Source: JBFWWW01 sp050245975
Lineage (GTDB): Bacteria; Pseudomonadota; Alphaproteobacteria; Rhizobiales; Hyphomicrobiaceae
DNA length: 13,861 nt
Direction of reading: 5' to 3'
Assembly: GCA_050245975.1 (NCBI GenBank)
Contig: JBFWWW010000098.1
Coordinates: 1 to 13,861, forward strand
Under the pieces are notes generated by a model, which did no database searches, had not been told where the DNA came from, and worked only from the letters and a program-made list of their open reading frames with translations. Of the stretch, positions 13,393 through 13,861 are shown one piece after another. A program made the position numbers and the translations under genes. Every line of letters starts with the position of its first letter. Position 1 is the first letter of the stretch.

Positions 13393-13861
13393 TTGACCGG
13401 CATCGAAGGCACGGCCGAGCGCGACGATGCGCCGCCCCCGCCGCGGGAGCGCAGTGCCCCTGTACGCTCGTCCGTGCGCGAGGTCCGCGCCCGGCTGGCG
13501 CAAGGCACCAGTCTCAAGCCGGAATTCGAGTACGAGCTGCTGGCGATGTTCGTGCGCAACGAGGTGTCGGCGCGCGTCACGATCCCGCTGCTCGCCGTCG
13601 TGTTCTCGCTCACGACCATGTTCTGGGCGCCGGTGCTGCAGGCCTGCGCCTGGCTCGCGATCGTCATCTCCTTCAAGTTCTTCATGATCGCGGCATGCCA
13701 GAGGTTCCTGGCGCTGCCGCCGTCGGAAGTGCACGTGCGCAAATGGCGCCACCGCCTGACGGCCATCGCCGCGGCGGGCGGCGTCGCCTGGGGCGGCATC
13801 GCCATCGTCGGGCCGGGCGTGTCGGACCCCTCCTCGCATGTGTTCATTCTCGCCTCGCTGA
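13393..13861 (+). CDS. N-terminus of a polytopic membrane protein, possibly a sensor kinase, cut at window end
   Basis: An open frame of 156 codons runs off the window. An in-frame TGA at 13306 bounds it upstream and there is no ATG before residue 51. A TTG at 13393 is preferred because GGGGGAG lies six bases ahead; a TTG at 13387 is the alternative. Residues 1-45 are polar and Pro/Arg-rich, followed by FEYELLAMFVRNEVSARVTI (45-64) and membrane helices at about 62-79, 82-102 and 121-140, with another beginning near 148. This layout, a short cytoplasmic lead then paired helices, is common at the front of alphaproteobacterial sensor histidine kinases and GGDEF proteins, but no signalling domain is inside the window. 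The 183 bases between it and the GST gene hold no further gene. Confidence 0.5.
   Translation, partial: MTGIEGTAERDDAPPPPRERSAPVRSSVREVRARLAQGTSLKPEFEYELLAMFVRNEVSARVTIPLLAVVFSLTTMFWAPVLQACAWLAIVISFKFFMIAACQRFLALPPSEVHVRKWRHRLTAIAAAGGVAWGGIAIVGPGVSDPSSHVFILASL

Noticed and set aside
1..13861. Mobile elements, CRISPR arrays, tRNA or rRNA genes, integration sites
   Set aside because: No transposase or integrase motifs, no regular spaced repeats beyond the three 14-bp units, no cloverleaf or conserved rRNA stretches were seen on either strand.

Overview
The window is ordinary-looking, gene-dense, high-GC chromosomal DNA from an alphaproteobacterium, most likely of the order Hyphomicrobiales (Rhizobiales). 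The basis is the gene order dgt-argS-SPOR protein-nagZ beside erpA, xthA and an ExoR-like Sel1-repeat protein, a layout I know from rhizobia and relatives. The GC-rich codon use and the protein families agree with this. I cannot place it to genus. There are 17 genes, two of them cut by the window edges. I see no rRNA, tRNA, insertion sequence, prophage or CRISPR array, and no stretch over 300 bases lacks a gene.

Left region (1-5301, minus strand): a probable operon reading dgt (dGTP triphosphohydrolase), argS (arginyl-tRNA synthetase), a membrane-anchored SPOR-domain protein and nagZ (beta-N-acetylhexosaminidase, open at base 1). Gaps are 31, 63 and 49 bases. It mixes nucleotide-pool control and translation with peptidoglycan binding and recycling. 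Its head is divergent from erpA (Fe-S cluster carrier), and the shared control region carries three tandem 14-bp repeats.

Middle region (5471-9448): erpA (+) converges on a small three-helix membrane protein of unknown function (-), which is divergent from xthA (exonuclease III, +). The stop codon of xthA overlaps that of an exported Sel1-repeat protein resembling ExoR (-). A small membrane protein (-) and a DUF2939 protein (+) follow, divergent from one another.

Right region (9474-13861): an Lrp/AsnC regulator and a PaaI-type thioesterase form a two-gene minus-strand unit. Divergent from the regulator is a DUF442-family protein (+) with a rhodanese-length active loop, preceded by an AT-rich leader holding two T8 tracts and a terminator-like hairpin. 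A tight minus-strand operon then carries a glutathione S-transferase, an RNase Z-like metallo-beta-lactamase-fold hydrolase and a uracil-DNA glycosylase whose cysteine spacing fits a 4Fe-4S cluster. The last gene is the TTG-initiated N-terminus of a polytopic membrane protein, possibly a sensor kinase, cut at base 13861.

No obviously novel multi-gene system is visible. The best leads are the tandem repeats at dgt/erpA, the AT-rich leader before the DUF442 gene, the extended ExoR-like protein, and the probably Fe-S-containing glycosylase.
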